64,000 nt of DNA from Weissella viridescens (GCF_001437355.1 NZ_JQBM01000001.1:440923-504922), one strand, 5' to 3'. Positions 26,595-37,526 are shown, counted from the stretch's first letter. Translations and numbers: made by a program. The notes: generated by a model not told the origin, from the sequence alone.

Positions 26595-27608
26595 TTATTG
26601 CGCAAAAAAAGCTTGTGGAAATTGGTACCGGTCAACCCGCCAGCGGTCATAGACCGTTCGTTCTGGGTAAACCCGATTCGTTAGCACCGTTAATGCCTCA
26701 TTTGTTTTCAAGTTCAAGGCCATAATCGTCCCAGTAAATCCGGTTTGATACAGCCAATCTTGTTCAATTGATGGTTCATCTTCGCCTCCAAACCGCCAAT
26801 AATGCCAGCCTAACGTACGAAAATCACAACGATTTGCTTGCAATAAGGCCACGACATCGGGTTCCAACCAAAACTGATTAAATGTAAGTGCATCAGTTAA
26901 AGTACTAAAAATACCGGCGTGGCCTGCTGCCCCACCCAATAAATTCGCTTTAAAATCATTGACCGTACCTTGTAATAACCCACCTCGCTCGGGAACATCT
27001 TCAGTTGGGGCAAAGCGTTCTTTTGGTAAATCATAAAAACCTGGCATTGCAGGCGTCCGATACCCAGTTTCATGCAACCCCAGTGGTTCAAAAACCAACT
27101 GATGCATCGTCTGTTCTAAAGTTTGGCCTGTGATGACTTTCAGCGCTTCCCCTAAAAGCATGTAGCCAACGTCAGAGTAATGAATTTCAGTTCCTGGCGC
27201 ACTGATCAGCTCCCGATTGTATAAATCGGTCAGCAGCATTTCTCGTGTTAATTGCGTCGTCTTCCGGACACTACTTGGCAATCCAGAAGTATGTTGTAAC
27301 ACTTGTTGAAAGGTAATTTCCGTGTAATTGAACTGTGGCAAAACACTTTGGATGGTGCGTGCTAAGTCAAAGTCGGATTGACGTACCAGTTGAATATATG
27401 CAGCAGCAGTATACAGTTTGGTTAACGATGCCAAATCATAAATTGTATCCGTCTGAACCGGATGCGCAGCATTTCCGTCACGGGAGCCTAGCGCAACTTG
27501 CTCCTGTTGTCCAGCTGCTGTCAGCATGCCGACATTCATCCCGACTAACGGCGTTTGATTGATTAATCGCTGCCCAATTTGCGAAAGGTTTTCCATCACT
27601 GTTTGCAT
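26595..27608 (-). CDS. Beta-lactamase-fold serine hydrolase
   Basis: 337 aa of the class C beta-lactamase/D,D-peptidase superfamily. The SxxK motif is SLTK (about residue 61); the Tyr motif is YSD (about residue 144, in HYSDVGYMLLGE); HTSGLPS is a common family motif. There is no signal peptide, so it is probably cytoplasmic and more likely an esterase or peptidase than a beta-lactamase. A weak terminator of the next gene lies just upstream. Confidence 0.85.
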   Translation of the reverse strand: MQTVMENLSQIGQRLINQTPLVGMNVGMLTAAGQQEQVALGSRDGNAAHPVQTDTIYDLASLTKLYTAAAYIQLVRQSDFDLARTIQSVLPQFNYTEITFQQVLQHTSGLPSSVRKTTQLTREMLLTDLYNRELISAPGTEIHYSDVGYMLLGEALKVITGQTLEQTMHQLVFEPLGLHETGYRTPAMPGFYDLPKERFAPTEDVPERGGLLQGTVNDFKANLLGGAAGHAGIFSTLTDALTFNQFWLEPDVVALLQANRCDFRTLGWHYWRFGGEDEPSIEQDWLYQTGFTGTIMALNLKTNEALTVLTNRVYPERTVYDRWRVDRYQFPQAFFAQ

Positions 27609-27629
27609 TATTTCACCTGTCTTTCATAC

Positions 27630-27655
27630 AAAAAAAGCAGCCAAATGGCCACTTA
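27630..27655 (-). terminator. Terminator after the phosphosugar mutase gene
   Basis: The imperfect stem AGTGGCC/GGCTGCT is followed by T7 on the minus strand. It contains two G-U pairs. Confidence 0.6.
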
Positions 27656-27666
27656 TATCAATAACA

Positions 27667-29394
27667 TTATTCTGCAATTTTGTCCGCAATACTTTTTTGA
27701 ATTGCTTCTAATTCAGCTTCAGCAGCTGCTTGCGTATTAGCCTTAGTCCCAACATAAAACTTAATCTTAGGTTCAGTTCCAGAAGGTCGTACAGCAACCC
27801 AGCTACCGTCTTCCAACCAATACTTCAAAACATTGGCCTTTGGCAAAGATAGTGGTTCTGCTACACCAGTCGCCAATGTGGTAACTGTTTGTTGATCAAA
27901 GTCTTCCGTTTTAACTACGGGAACACCACCAAACTCAGTTGGTGTTTGTGTTCTAAAGTCTTGCATAATGGCTGCCATCTTGTCCGCACCATCAATACCC
28001 GCGAAGGTCATTGATTTTGTCTCTTCATCAAAATAACCGTATTGTGCAAACAATTCTTGTAGACCATCATATAAAGTCATGTCTTGGCTCTTGTAGAAAG
28101 CCGCAACTTCTGCAAGCATAACAGTGGCTTGAATTGAATCTTTGTCACGTGTAAATGACTTCATCAAATATCCGTACGACTCTTCAAATCCAAACAAGAA
28201 TGAATGTTCATCTGTATCTTCAAAGTGTTGAATTTGTTCAGCAATGTACTTGAAGCCTGTCAACACACTAATTGTTGCCATATCATAATGGTCCGCAATT
28301 GCCGTAGCAAATTCAGATGATACAATCGACTTAACCACAGCCCCGTTTTCAGGCAAAGTACCTGCATCCGCTTTAGCCGTCAAAATGTAATTTAGTAATA
28401 CTGCGGCAATTTGGTTTCCTGACAACAATGTATAAGTGCCATCTGGTTGACGAACGGCTACACCCATTCGATCAGCATCTGGGTCCACAGCAATGGCAAC
28501 ATCAGCCCCATTTTCAGAAGCTGTTTCAATTGCCATCGCAAGGGCAGCATGATCTTCTGGATTTGGCAACGCAACCGTTGGGAAATCACCATCTGGTTCT
28601 TTTTGTGCAGCTACCATTGTGACATTTTTAAATCCTGCATTTTCAAGAGCTGGACCAGCAATTTTTGCTCCAGTTCCATGCAATGGCGTGTACACCAACT
28701 TCATATCTTGACCAATCTCATGGGTCAACGTTGGATTGATTGTTACAGTCTTAATGGCATCAAGGTAGACATCATCAATATCTTGACCAATTGTCACTAG
28801 TAGTCCCTTTTCACGCAAGGCTGACTCATCTGCAACAGGTACGGCAAACATGTCTGCTTGACGACTTGACTCTGTAATGATGTCTGATTCCTTAGGTGGC
28901 ATTTGACCACCATCTTCACCATAAATCTTGTATCCATTATAGTCTTTTGGATTGTGTGAAGCTGTAATCATAATTCCAGCATAGGCTTTTAAATGGCGTA
29001 CTGTGAACGAAAGCTCTGGGGTTGGACGCAATGCATCAAATAAATAAACTTTGATTTCGTGCGCACCAAGTACCTTCGCGGCTTCCAAAGCAAATTCAGC
29101 TGAGTGATGTCGCGAATCGTACGAAATAGCGACACCGCGCTCTTTAACCGTTACATCAAGGCTATCCATCAAGCGTGCTAACCCTTCAGTGGCTTGACGC
29201 ACCGTGTAGATGTTCATGCGATTAATTCCAGCACCCATGATGCCACGCATTCCGGCAGTTCCAAAGGACAACGGTTGGTAAAAGGCATCTTCTGCCTGTG
29301 CATCGTCTTGTGCTAAGTTCTGCATGTCTGCTTGTAAGTCACTTGGCAAATCCGTTTGTTGTTGCCAAATTTCAAAATTATTTTTCCAGCTCAT
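27667..29394 (-). CDS. Phosphoglucomutase/phosphomannomutase
   Basis: 575-aa alpha-D-phosphohexomutase, the long Firmicutes type (PgcA-like). The phosphoserine loop is TASHNPKDYNGYK (about residue 143), the metal loop DPDADRMG, the sugar loop GFEESYGY and the phosphate-binding RPSGTEPKIKFY. It links glycolysis to UDP-glucose and wall polymers. I chose the ATG of MSWKNN because AGGAG is well placed; the frame opens 7 codons earlier. Confidence 0.92.
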   Translation of the reverse strand: MSWKNNFEIWQQQTDLPSDLQADMQNLAQDDAQAEDAFYQPLSFGTAGMRGIMGAGINRMNIYTVRQATEGLARLMDSLDVTVKERGVAISYDSRHHSAEFALEAAKVLGAHEIKVYLFDALRPTPELSFTVRHLKAYAGIMITASHNPKDYNGYKIYGEDGGQMPPKESDIITESSRQADMFAVPVADESALREKGLLVTIGQDIDDVYLDAIKTVTINPTLTHEIGQDMKLVYTPLHGTGAKIAGPALENAGFKNVTMVAAQKEPDGDFPTVALPNPEDHAALAMAIETASENGADVAIAVDPDADRMGVAVRQPDGTYTLLSGNQIAAVLLNYILTAKADAGTLPENGAVVKSIVSSEFATAIADHYDMATISVLTGFKYIAEQIQHFEDTDEHSFLFGFEESYGYLMKSFTRDKDSIQATVMLAEVAAFYKSQDMTLYDGLQELFAQYGYFDEETKSMTFAGIDGADKMAAIMQDFRTQTPTEFGGVPVVKTEDFDQQTVTTLATGVAEPLSLPKANVLKYWLEDGSWVAVRPSGTEPKIKFYVGTKANTQAAAEAELEAIQKSIADKIAE

Positions 29395-29473
29395 TATTTT
29401 GCTCCTAATTATCACCGATTACTTTACTAACGTTAAGTATAACACATCTGAGAATGCGCTTACATCATTCGTA

Positions 29474-30646
29474 TTATCCCTTTTTTTCAGTGAAGACATA
29501 ATCTGTAGGTAAATTAAATTCTTGTCGAACTAATGTTAACGCGGCATGGAATACTTGGTCCATATCATAATAACGATATTGTCCTAGACGCCCACCGAAC
29601 ACGACTTGATTTTGATGTTGACGCGCCAAAGCAGCATACTGCTTATAAATCGCCATATTGGTTTCATCATTGATAGGATAGTACGCTTCTTTATCGCGAT
29701 CCCATGTTTGTGGATACTCACGTGTTACCACCGAGACACCTTCGTCTGAAGCACCGTCAAAGTGTTTCCACTCCATGACTCGTGTATACGGGGTCTTTGC
29801 ATCAGTATAGTTAATCACCGCATTTCCTTGGTAATTATCTGTGTTTAGCACCTCTTTTTCAAACTTCAGTGACCGATAACCTAATTCACCGTATTGATAG
29901 TCAAAGAACTTATCAATCATCCCCGTATAAATAATGCGTGGGAATTCTGAGAGATAGGCATCACGATCATTAAAGAAATCAACGCCCGTTTGGACATCAA
30001 TCAGCGGATTATCCAATAATTGATCAAAAATTTGTGTATAGCCACCAATTGGAATACCTTGGTAACGATGATTGAAGTAGTTATTATTATAAATAAAACG
30101 AACTGGTAGACGCTTAATAATAAAGGCGGGCAAATCAGTTGCTTTACGACCCCATTGTTTTTCCGTATACCCCTTTACCAGTTTCTGATAGATATCAGTT
30201 CCAATCAATGAAATGGCTTGTTCTTCAAGATTGCGTGGTGCCCGATTGCCCAACTGTCCCAAAGCTGCTTCGCGTTGCTCAGCAATCTTAGCTTGCGCCT
30301 CCGCCGGGGTTTTAGTGCCCCACATTTCATAAAACGTATTCATATTAAACGGCAAGTTGTACATTTCACCTTCGTAATTTGCCATGACCTGATTTTGGAA
30401 ACCATTAAATGTTGCAAATTGTTGCACATAGTCCCAAATTTCTTGATTATCCGTATGGAAAATGTGAGCACCATAATCATGTACTGTAACTCCATGTTCC
30501 ACATGCGTGTACATATTACCACCGACATGTTCACGTTTCTCAATCACTAACACCCGCTTACCTAACTTTGCGGCTTCATGAGCAAAAATGGCACCGTATG
30601 GACCTGCACCCACTACCAAATAATCATATTTCTTTGTATTTAACAC
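29474..30646 (-). CDS. glf: UDP-galactopyranose mutase
   Basis: 390-aa flavoenzyme that turns UDP-galactopyranose into UDP-galactofuranose for surface polysaccharides. The FAD motif VVGAGPYGAIFA and GGNMYTH are at the start; YGAHIFHTDN and the C-terminal FGGRLGQYRYYDMD are diagnostic. The start codon is GTG with a weak ribosome site. No glycosyltransferase genes lie beside it, which is unusual because glf often sits in a polysaccharide cluster. Confidence 0.93.
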   Translation of the reverse strand: MLNTKKYDYLVVGAGPYGAIFAHEAAKLGKRVLVIEKREHVGGNMYTHVEHGVTVHDYGAHIFHTDNQEIWDYVQQFATFNGFQNQVMANYEGEMYNLPFNMNTFYEMWGTKTPAEAQAKIAEQREAALGQLGNRAPRNLEEQAISLIGTDIYQKLVKGYTEKQWGRKATDLPAFIIKRLPVRFIYNNNYFNHRYQGIPIGGYTQIFDQLLDNPLIDVQTGVDFFNDRDAYLSEFPRIIYTGMIDKFFDYQYGELGYRSLKFEKEVLNTDNYQGNAVINYTDAKTPYTRVMEWKHFDGASDEGVSVVTREYPQTWDRDKEAYYPINDETNMAIYKQYAALARQHQNQVVFGGRLGQYRYYDMDQVFHAALTLVRQEFNLPTDYVFTEKKG

Positions 30647-30779
30647 GGGGCTCTACCACCATTCTCTAGAATTTATTAAAAGATGTTTTTTCTCTAACTC
30701 CTATTTTACCATATTTCAATTTATCGCTTATGTGGAACCCGCTTTTTTTGCCACAACATAACATTTAAATCGGACTAAT

Positions 30780-30813
30780 AAAAAAGCACTAGTCGACGAC
30801 TAGTGCTTTTTCT
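30780..30813 (-). terminator. Strong terminator after purB
   Basis: The perfect stem AAGCACTAGTCG/CGACTAGTGCTT is flanked by A and T runs. Confidence 0.9.
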
Positions 30814-32115
30814 TTATTTATCGTTTAACCCTAAGCGGTCAAAGATATCATCAACGTGCTTCAAGTGCCAGTGATAATCAAAGGCATCATCAATCTCTTG
30901 CTTTGAGAGTTGCGCATTAATGGTTGGATCCGCATCAACTAAATCACGGAATTGAATTTGTTCATCCCATGAGCGTGCCGTCAATGGTTGAACAGTATCG
31001 TAGGCTTCTTCACGTGACAAACCACTGTCAACCAACTTCAACAACAAGCGTTGTGAATAAATCAAACCATACGTACGTGTCATGTTTTGTTTCATCGTTT
31101 CAGGGAAGACTTGCAAGTTTTCCAAAATCCCCGTCAACCGATGGATCATATAATCAAGTGTTGCAGTTGCATCAGGTAGAATAACCCGTTCTGCACTTGA
31201 ATGTGAGATATCACGTTCATGCCATAAAGCAACATCTTCCATCGCTGTTACTGAATAGCCACGTAATACGCGTGACAGCCCAACGACGTTTTCTGAACCG
31301 ATAGGGTTACGCTTGTGTGGCATCGCAGATGATCCCTTTTGACCACCCTTAAAGCCTTCTTCTACTTCATGAATTTCTGAACGTTGTAATCCACGAATTT
31401 CAGTCGCCAACTCTTCCAAAGTTGTTCCAATCACAGCGATGGTTGAAATATAGTCAGCATGCAAGTCACGCGGTAGTACTTGTGAGCCAATTGGTTGTGG
31501 GGTTAACCCAAGTTCCTTCATGGCATACTCTTCAACCCGCGGTGGCACATTCGCAAAAGTTCCGACGGCTCCTGATAGCTTTCCAGTAGCCATTTCCTTT
31601 GACACACGTTCAAAACGCGCAATGTCACGAACAGCCGCTTGATAGAAACGTGCCAAAACCAAACCGAAAGTCGTTGGCTCAGCGTGAACGCCATGCGTAC
31701 GTCCCATCATCACGGTATTCTTATATTTACGGGCCAACTTAGCCAATTCGTCACGATATTCAATCAAATCCTGCATAATGATTTCATTTGCTTCGCGAAT
31801 TCGTAATGCTTGAGCGGTATCAACCACGTCGGTTGAAGTGAGACCATAGTGAATCCACTTACGTTCGTCACCCAAAGATTCAGAAACATTACGCGTGAAG
31901 GCAACGACATCATGCTTCGTTTCCTTTTCAATTTCCGCAATACGTTCAGGATCAAAAGTCGCATTTTTACGAATTGCATCTAAATCAGCCTGGGGCACAT
32001 GTCCTTCAGCGACCCAACCAGCAGTTACCGCAATTTCAACATCCAACCAAGTTTGGTATTGGTTTTCGGTTGACCAGACTTTTGCCATCTCAGGGCGTGT
32101 ATAACGATCAAGCAT
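30814..32115 (-). CDS. purB: Adenylosuccinate lyase
   Basis: 433-aa fumarase-superfamily enzyme acting twice in purine synthesis. It has the N-terminal YTRPEMAKVWS, GRTHGVHAEPTTFG (catalytic His) and the signature GSSAMPHKRNPIGSEN. It stands alone, away from other pur genes, with its own terminator. Confidence 0.95.
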   Translation of the reverse strand: MLDRYTRPEMAKVWSTENQYQTWLDVEIAVTAGWVAEGHVPQADLDAIRKNATFDPERIAEIEKETKHDVVAFTRNVSESLGDERKWIHYGLTSTDVVDTAQALRIREANEIIMQDLIEYRDELAKLARKYKNTVMMGRTHGVHAEPTTFGLVLARFYQAAVRDIARFERVSKEMATGKLSGAVGTFANVPPRVEEYAMKELGLTPQPIGSQVLPRDLHADYISTIAVIGTTLEELATEIRGLQRSEIHEVEEGFKGGQKGSSAMPHKRNPIGSENVVGLSRVLRGYSVTAMEDVALWHERDISHSSAERVILPDATATLDYMIHRLTGILENLQVFPETMKQNMTRTYGLIYSQRLLLKLVDSGLSREEAYDTVQPLTARSWDEQIQFRDLVDADPTINAQLSKQEIDDAFDYHWHLKHVDDIFDRLGLNDK

Positions 32116-32228
32116 AGATAAGTTAGCTCCTTTTTTAAAACACGAATTAAAAACTCTTCACTTAGTATTATACCGTATTTTCACGAACATAAGCAATACA
32201 TAGTCTGCTTACGTTTGAAAAAAGCGAA

Positions 32229-32256
32229 CAAAAAAAGCCGCAAGGTGCGACTTTTC
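32229..32256 (-). terminator. Terminator after prsA
   Basis: AAGTCGCA pairs with TGCGGCTT around a 3-nt loop, with T7 on the minus strand. Confidence 0.85.
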
Positions 32257-32265
32257 AGTAAATGT

Positions 32266-33180
32266 TTACTTTTTGTTTTCTTTTGCAGCTTGTGCAGCAG
32301 CTGCCTCAGTATACTTTGAAAGCACATTCTTCATGTCAGGGTCCTTGATATCGACATTTGCCTTACCAAGTTCCTTACCAACAATTGCATTAACTTCATC
32401 TTGGTCAGACATTACTTCATTAACCTTGATATTCTTTAGATCACCCTTCATCTTATCAAATGAAGGCTTCTTTTCTTGCGTATTGCGCTTAACAATGTAA
32501 TAACCTGAGTTCGTTGAAGCTTGAACTGGCGTCTTAGTGTACTCACCATCCTTAAGCTTGAACGCTGCCTTTTTGACATTAGGATCGACCTTTGTACTTG
32601 TTGAATCAAAATCATCCAACTTTCCACCGTTCTTCTTGCTTGCAGAATCTCCTGAATACTTCTTGGCTAGTTCAGTAAAGTCTTGCCCATCATTCAATTC
32701 TTTAACAATCTTTTCGGCATCACTCTTGCTACCCATCAAGATAACAGAAGCACTGGTCTTTGGTTGGTATTCCTTATAAATCTTCTTCAAACCAGCGTTT
32801 GAAAAGTTTGTGTGGGCCTTTACTGCTTGGCGTTCCAAGAGTTCCAACTTTACAGAATCACGATAAGTTTGAGGCGTCATTCCAGAAGCAGTCAATTGTT
32901 GTTCGAATTGACTTCCCATTTGATCACGGGTTTCATTGTACTTCTTGGTAACATCCTTATTAGAAACTTCTTTACCGTACTTCTTGTCCAATACTTGGTT
33001 CACAATCATATTGGCTAATGTTTGTTGACCAGTTGGTGTTTGCTTCAACTCTTTATAGTATTTAGATTGGGTGACGTTTCCATCATCACTTGTCGCAACA
33101 CTCTTAGGTCCGGCTCCCCAGACAGCTAATCCGATTCCGGCAATAAGGACAACGCCTACGCCTAATACTTTTTTCCACAT
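32266..33180 (-). CDS. prsA: PrsA-like peptidyl-prolyl isomerase without lipobox Cys
   Basis: About 304 aa. An N-terminal hydrophobic segment (about residues 5-22) is followed by a SurA/PrsA N-domain (NMIVNQVLDKKYGKEVS), a parvulin domain (about residues 138-230: ASVILMGSKSDAEKIV, FTELAKKYSGD) and a C-terminal helix. It would help fold exported proteins at the membrane. Canonical PrsA is a lipoprotein, but here the segment ends LAVWGAGPKS with no Cys, so it is more likely held by an uncleaved helix. The start may be 6 nt earlier. Confidence 0.85.
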   Translation of the reverse strand: MWKKVLGVGVVLIAGIGLAVWGAGPKSVATSDDGNVTQSKYYKELKQTPTGQQTLANMIVNQVLDKKYGKEVSNKDVTKKYNETRDQMGSQFEQQLTASGMTPQTYRDSVKLELLERQAVKAHTNFSNAGLKKIYKEYQPKTSASVILMGSKSDAEKIVKELNDGQDFTELAKKYSGDSASKKNGGKLDDFDSTSTKVDPNVKKAAFKLKDGEYTKTPVQASTNSGYYIVKRNTQEKKPSFDKMKGDLKNIKVNEVMSDQDEVNAIVGKELGKANVDIKDPDMKNVLSKYTEAAAAQAAKENKK

Positions 33181-33248
33181 ATGCATGGGCCTCTTTCTAT
33201 TTTTTAAATATTATCTAGTGTAACATAAATTCCTAACTCAAGCTTAGC

Positions 33249-35711
33249 TTATTCAACCTCATACGTCACACCCATTGCAAATTGCCCATTATCCAATGGC
33301 ACTTGAATGTTCATATGTTCTTTAAATTCAGCATCTTGATAATGGAGTACAGCGCGTTCGTACGGCCAATCAAATTCGGGTAACCGATCAAGTAAGGCTT
33401 CATCATCTGGCGTAGAGGTGTTTAGAATAAACCGGACGAGTATGCGTAGCCAATCCACATGCGAAATTTTATCCAAAAATGCCACATGTGTGAACGGCAT
33501 TGGACGCATTTCTCCTTGCAACTTCATCCCCGGCGCTGGCATCTTTGGTACCACAAATTGATAAAGTCCGGGTTCAGCAAACGGCATCTCAGGTACGTCT
33601 AAATCACGTAGCACAACCTGCTCTGCTGTTTCAATATTGACTTGGCGATTCGTCTGATGACTAAGCACAATCGGATGTAATTCCGCCCCGTCAAAGAAAT
33701 AATTAATTAAAATCTCTTCCTTTGGATCAGTCAACGTTGATTCTAAATACTTTTCACGCGCAATCACATCAACCTTTAACCCAGCTGCCTTAAGACTATT
33801 AATTAACTTAATCCGATTTCCTGGCACGACGATACGCGTTGGCTGTTCAACCTCCACTACGTTCATGATGTCCGAAATTTCAAGAGGTTCAAAGTATTGC
33901 TTGTCGCTTAGTTGCGGAATAAATGTCAAATCATGTGGGTTATTGTTCATCAACACAGTCTCATAGCCTTGGCGCTTATACTCATCGCTGACCATGGCCA
34001 TCACGTATGAAGCAGCTGCTCCATCACCAAGGCGGAAAGCCCCTGTACCAATAATCAACACGGTATTTTGCCCTAAGCGTTCACTTTCATTCTCAGTTTC
34101 AAACGTTGAATAGAATTGTGAAACTGATTCTTGGAACTCACCTGCAGAGGGTTCAAACGCTTTATACGTTGGCAACACATTGTTATCCCAACGATAACGC
34201 CGCACACTATCGTAAACAGAAGACCATAATTTAGCAATCAACCCATCTGAAAGGCCATAGTACTTCGCCTTTTTCATAAGTTCGATATCCCAAGGATGTT
34301 CTTGCACGTCAATTTCCAACTGCATAATCTTTTGTAATTTATAGAAGAAAAAAGCATCAATGTGCGTTAATTCAGCTAATTCATCAACTGTATAGCCACG
34401 GCGAATGGCTTCTAATAGCAATAAAATACGGTTATCTTGTGGGTGAATCAGTTGCGCAATCACTTGACTATCCGTTAATTCACCCATCAAATCTGGTGAA
34501 AAAATCCGATTACTGAAGTGCGCCGCTCGCAAAGCCTTTTCCAAAGCTTCCTCTAAACTACGGCCCACTCCAATCGTGGCCCCAACAGACTTTTGAATCG
34601 TATCCAGACGGCGATTCGTTTCGATACCACCCAGTTCGAGTTCACCAAATGTAAACACCGGAAAACGCATAACAACATGGTCCATCGTCGGTTCCAACAT
34701 TGCAGTATGCTCGGCATAACTACTTGGAATATGTACCTTTTCCAACCGATCACCCAGCATTAACCCCGTCATTACCGGAACCATTGGGTAACCGGTCGCT
34801 CCTTCAATCAATGAAACTTTTCGATCATAGTATGGCACTAATCGCGTCACAACATAAGAATCATCCTCCGGATTGACCGCAAAGCGGACTTGTAATAACC
34901 CTTTAATGTCAAAACCACGGGCAATCTTAAATGCTGTATGCCGCAAGGTCTGAACAACTGGATCTGCCAATGTCTGAATTGGCGTAATCGCAATCGAATC
35001 AGCGGAGTGAATCCCAACTGGATCCATATCTTCAATGCCACCTATTAACACATTCGTATCTCGGAAATCACGCATGACAATCAAGGCAATTTCCTTATAT
35101 CCTCGGATACTTTTATCTACATTAACTTGATGCGTCAAAGACCGTGCTAATGCATCTTCAGCGATTTGGTCTAATTCCTCAGCATCTTCAGCCTGCATAC
35201 GTAACGCTTGACCCTGTGGCGCAATCGAACGCACAACCACAGGAAATTCTAGCTCACGTGCTGCATCAAAAACTTCGCCCGGTGTACTAGCTAATCGCGT
35301 CTGCACCGCAGGCAAGTGCCATTGTTGAAGACGCTCTTGCAGATATTTGGTGTTTTGCGTGGCCTTTAGGACTGGCGTTGATAAACCATACACTTTTGGC
35401 CCCTGATCCCCTAGAATTTGTTGTACCTCAAAAGCTAACCGAATGGCAGTTGTTCCACCAACCGTTGGTACAATACCTGTAATGCCGTTGGCAATAATGA
35501 CTTTAACCAAGTTTTCAGCATTTAAATCCAAAACCTCGACATGCACGTCCGTCCGACTTGCAGTGAAACTATCTGGATTATCATCAATTAAAAAGACTTC
35601 ACAGCCTCGTTTCAATAACGCTGAGACCATTTGGTAACTTGCTGAATCAGATTCTGTCTCACGTCCGAACCCATTAGCAGAACCACCTATTAACAAAATC
35701 TTTTCTGCCAT
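33249..35711 (-). CDS. CarB-like protein, truncated and with lost active site
   Basis: 820 aa against about 1,060 for carbamoyl-phosphate synthase large chain. The N-terminal half aligns throughout (MDPVGIHSADSIAITPIQTL, GATGYP, SVGATIGVGRS), as does the oligomerisation region. Key residues are changed: the metal-binding motif VIEMNPR reads VTRLVPY, NVQFA reads QVRFA, and the glycine loop is gone. The C-terminal half keeps only the pre-ATP-grasp part (VLIIGTGAFRLGDG, NNNPHDL, YFEPLEISDIMNVVEVEQP); most of the second ATP-grasp and the regulatory domain are missing. The frame is fully open, arguing for a retained, non-catalytic role. Confidence 0.85.
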   Translation of the reverse strand: MAEKILLIGGSANGFGRETESDSASYQMVSALLKRGCEVFLIDDNPDSFTASRTDVHVEVLDLNAENLVKVIIANGITGIVPTVGGTTAIRLAFEVQQILGDQGPKVYGLSTPVLKATQNTKYLQERLQQWHLPAVQTRLASTPGEVFDAARELEFPVVVRSIAPQGQALRMQAEDAEELDQIAEDALARSLTHQVNVDKSIRGYKEIALIVMRDFRDTNVLIGGIEDMDPVGIHSADSIAITPIQTLADPVVQTLRHTAFKIARGFDIKGLLQVRFAVNPEDDSYVVTRLVPYYDRKVSLIEGATGYPMVPVMTGLMLGDRLEKVHIPSSYAEHTAMLEPTMDHVVMRFPVFTFGELELGGIETNRRLDTIQKSVGATIGVGRSLEEALEKALRAAHFSNRIFSPDLMGELTDSQVIAQLIHPQDNRILLLLEAIRRGYTVDELAELTHIDAFFFYKLQKIMQLEIDVQEHPWDIELMKKAKYYGLSDGLIAKLWSSVYDSVRRYRWDNNVLPTYKAFEPSAGEFQESVSQFYSTFETENESERLGQNTVLIIGTGAFRLGDGAAASYVMAMVSDEYKRQGYETVLMNNNPHDLTFIPQLSDKQYFEPLEISDIMNVVEVEQPTRIVVPGNRIKLINSLKAAGLKVDVIAREKYLESTLTDPKEEILINYFFDGAELHPIVLSHQTNRQVNIETAEQVVLRDLDVPEMPFAEPGLYQFVVPKMPAPGMKLQGEMRPMPFTHVAFLDKISHVDWLRILVRFILNTSTPDDEALLDRLPEFDWPYERAVLHYQDAEFKEHMNIQVPLDNGQFAMGVTYEVE

Positions 35712-35713
35712 AT

Positions 35714-36790
35714 CTATCCTCCTCGACGTACAGTCACCATGTCCATGAAATCATCAAATGGCTGCGTAGCTTCTACTGGTCCCGGTGCTGTATCCGGAAA
35801 GAATTGCACACTAAATGCAGGATAATTTCGATGACGAAGTCCTTGAATTGAACCGTCCGTTAAATCAACATGGGTCACGAATACATCAGTACCTTTAATC
35901 GTACTCTTCACAATTTGATACCCTTGGGCTTGTGTTGCATACATGATTTGATTGGTAATTTGTTCTCGAATCGGATGATTCATGCCATGGTGTTCAATGC
36001 GCATTGGTTCTACCTGAACCCCATTTGCTAAGGCGAACAATTCATGACCCAACCCAATCCCCAGCAACGGAACTTTTTGTTGCAAAGTTTGAATCAGCGT
36101 CAACATTTCGTCTGGGATATCGTGGGGATTTCCTGGACCGGATGACAATACAATCCCATCGGGGTCCAAATTGAGCACTTCTTCTAAAGTCGCGGTATAT
36201 GGCAATACCGTCACATTGGCATCATAGTCATTTAACATACGCAAAATACCATTTTTTAAACCAAAATCAATCACAACAATATTTGCACCACGACCTGGAT
36301 TTACATAAGCTCGCGGTGTGGATGTTTGCTGTACCTCTTGATTTGTTAACACAAGCGCCCTTAATTGATCAAACGCGTGATCATCGGGATAGTCCACAAT
36401 TGATGCTTTTTGACTCCCTGTTTCACGTAAATGTCGCGTTAAGGCTCGGGTATCCACTTGTGAAATGCCAGGGACATTGTGTCGTAGCAAAAATTCGTGC
36501 AAACTCATTGATTGCAGCCGGTTCGTCGACACTTCCGCTACTTCACGTACAACAACCCCCTTAACCATTGGGCCAATTGCCTCATCTGCACGATGATTAA
36601 TTCCCGCCGCCCCAATCGTTGGCATCGTGAACACGACAATTTGATTGTGATAAATTGGATTGGTCATAATCTCTTGGTATCCGGTCATTGCAGTGTGAAA
36701 AAAAATTTCACCAAATGTCGTTGCAGGGGCCCCAAAAGCTACCCCTTCATAAACGGAACCATCTTCTAATATTAAATATCGTTTTGCCAT
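35714..36790 (-). CDS. CarA-like protein lacking the glutaminase triad
   Basis: 358 aa, normal length for the CPS small subunit, with the N-terminal signature LEDGSVYEGVAFG, FHTAMTGYQEI and SQVDTRALTRHLR. In the class I glutaminase domain the nucleophile Cys of GICLGHQ is Gly (GIGLGHE), and the catalytic HPE reads FPD (VQFFPDTAPGP). All three triad positions are changed, so it cannot be a normal glutaminase. Its stop lies in the ribosome site of the CarB-like gene. It follows pyrR behind a PyrR leader. Confidence 0.87.
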   Translation of the reverse strand: MAKRYLILEDGSVYEGVAFGAPATTFGEIFFHTAMTGYQEIMTNPIYHNQIVVFTMPTIGAAGINHRADEAIGPMVKGVVVREVAEVSTNRLQSMSLHEFLLRHNVPGISQVDTRALTRHLRETGSQKASIVDYPDDHAFDQLRALVLTNQEVQQTSTPRAYVNPGRGANIVVIDFGLKNGILRMLNDYDANVTVLPYTATLEEVLNLDPDGIVLSSGPGNPHDIPDEMLTLIQTLQQKVPLLGIGLGHELFALANGVQVEPMRIEHHGMNHPIREQITNQIMYATQAQGYQIVKSTIKGTDVFVTHVDLTDGSIQGLRHRNYPAFSVQFFPDTAPGPVEATQPFDDFMDMVTVRRGG

Positions 36791-36853
36791 CACTTTACCT
36801 CGGACCTCCTCAGCTAAATGCTGTGAGTTTCCTTGTCAAATTCAACTCATTTA

Positions 36854-37504
<651 letters not shown>

Positions 37505-37526
37505 ACACAGATACGTCAATTTTTCA

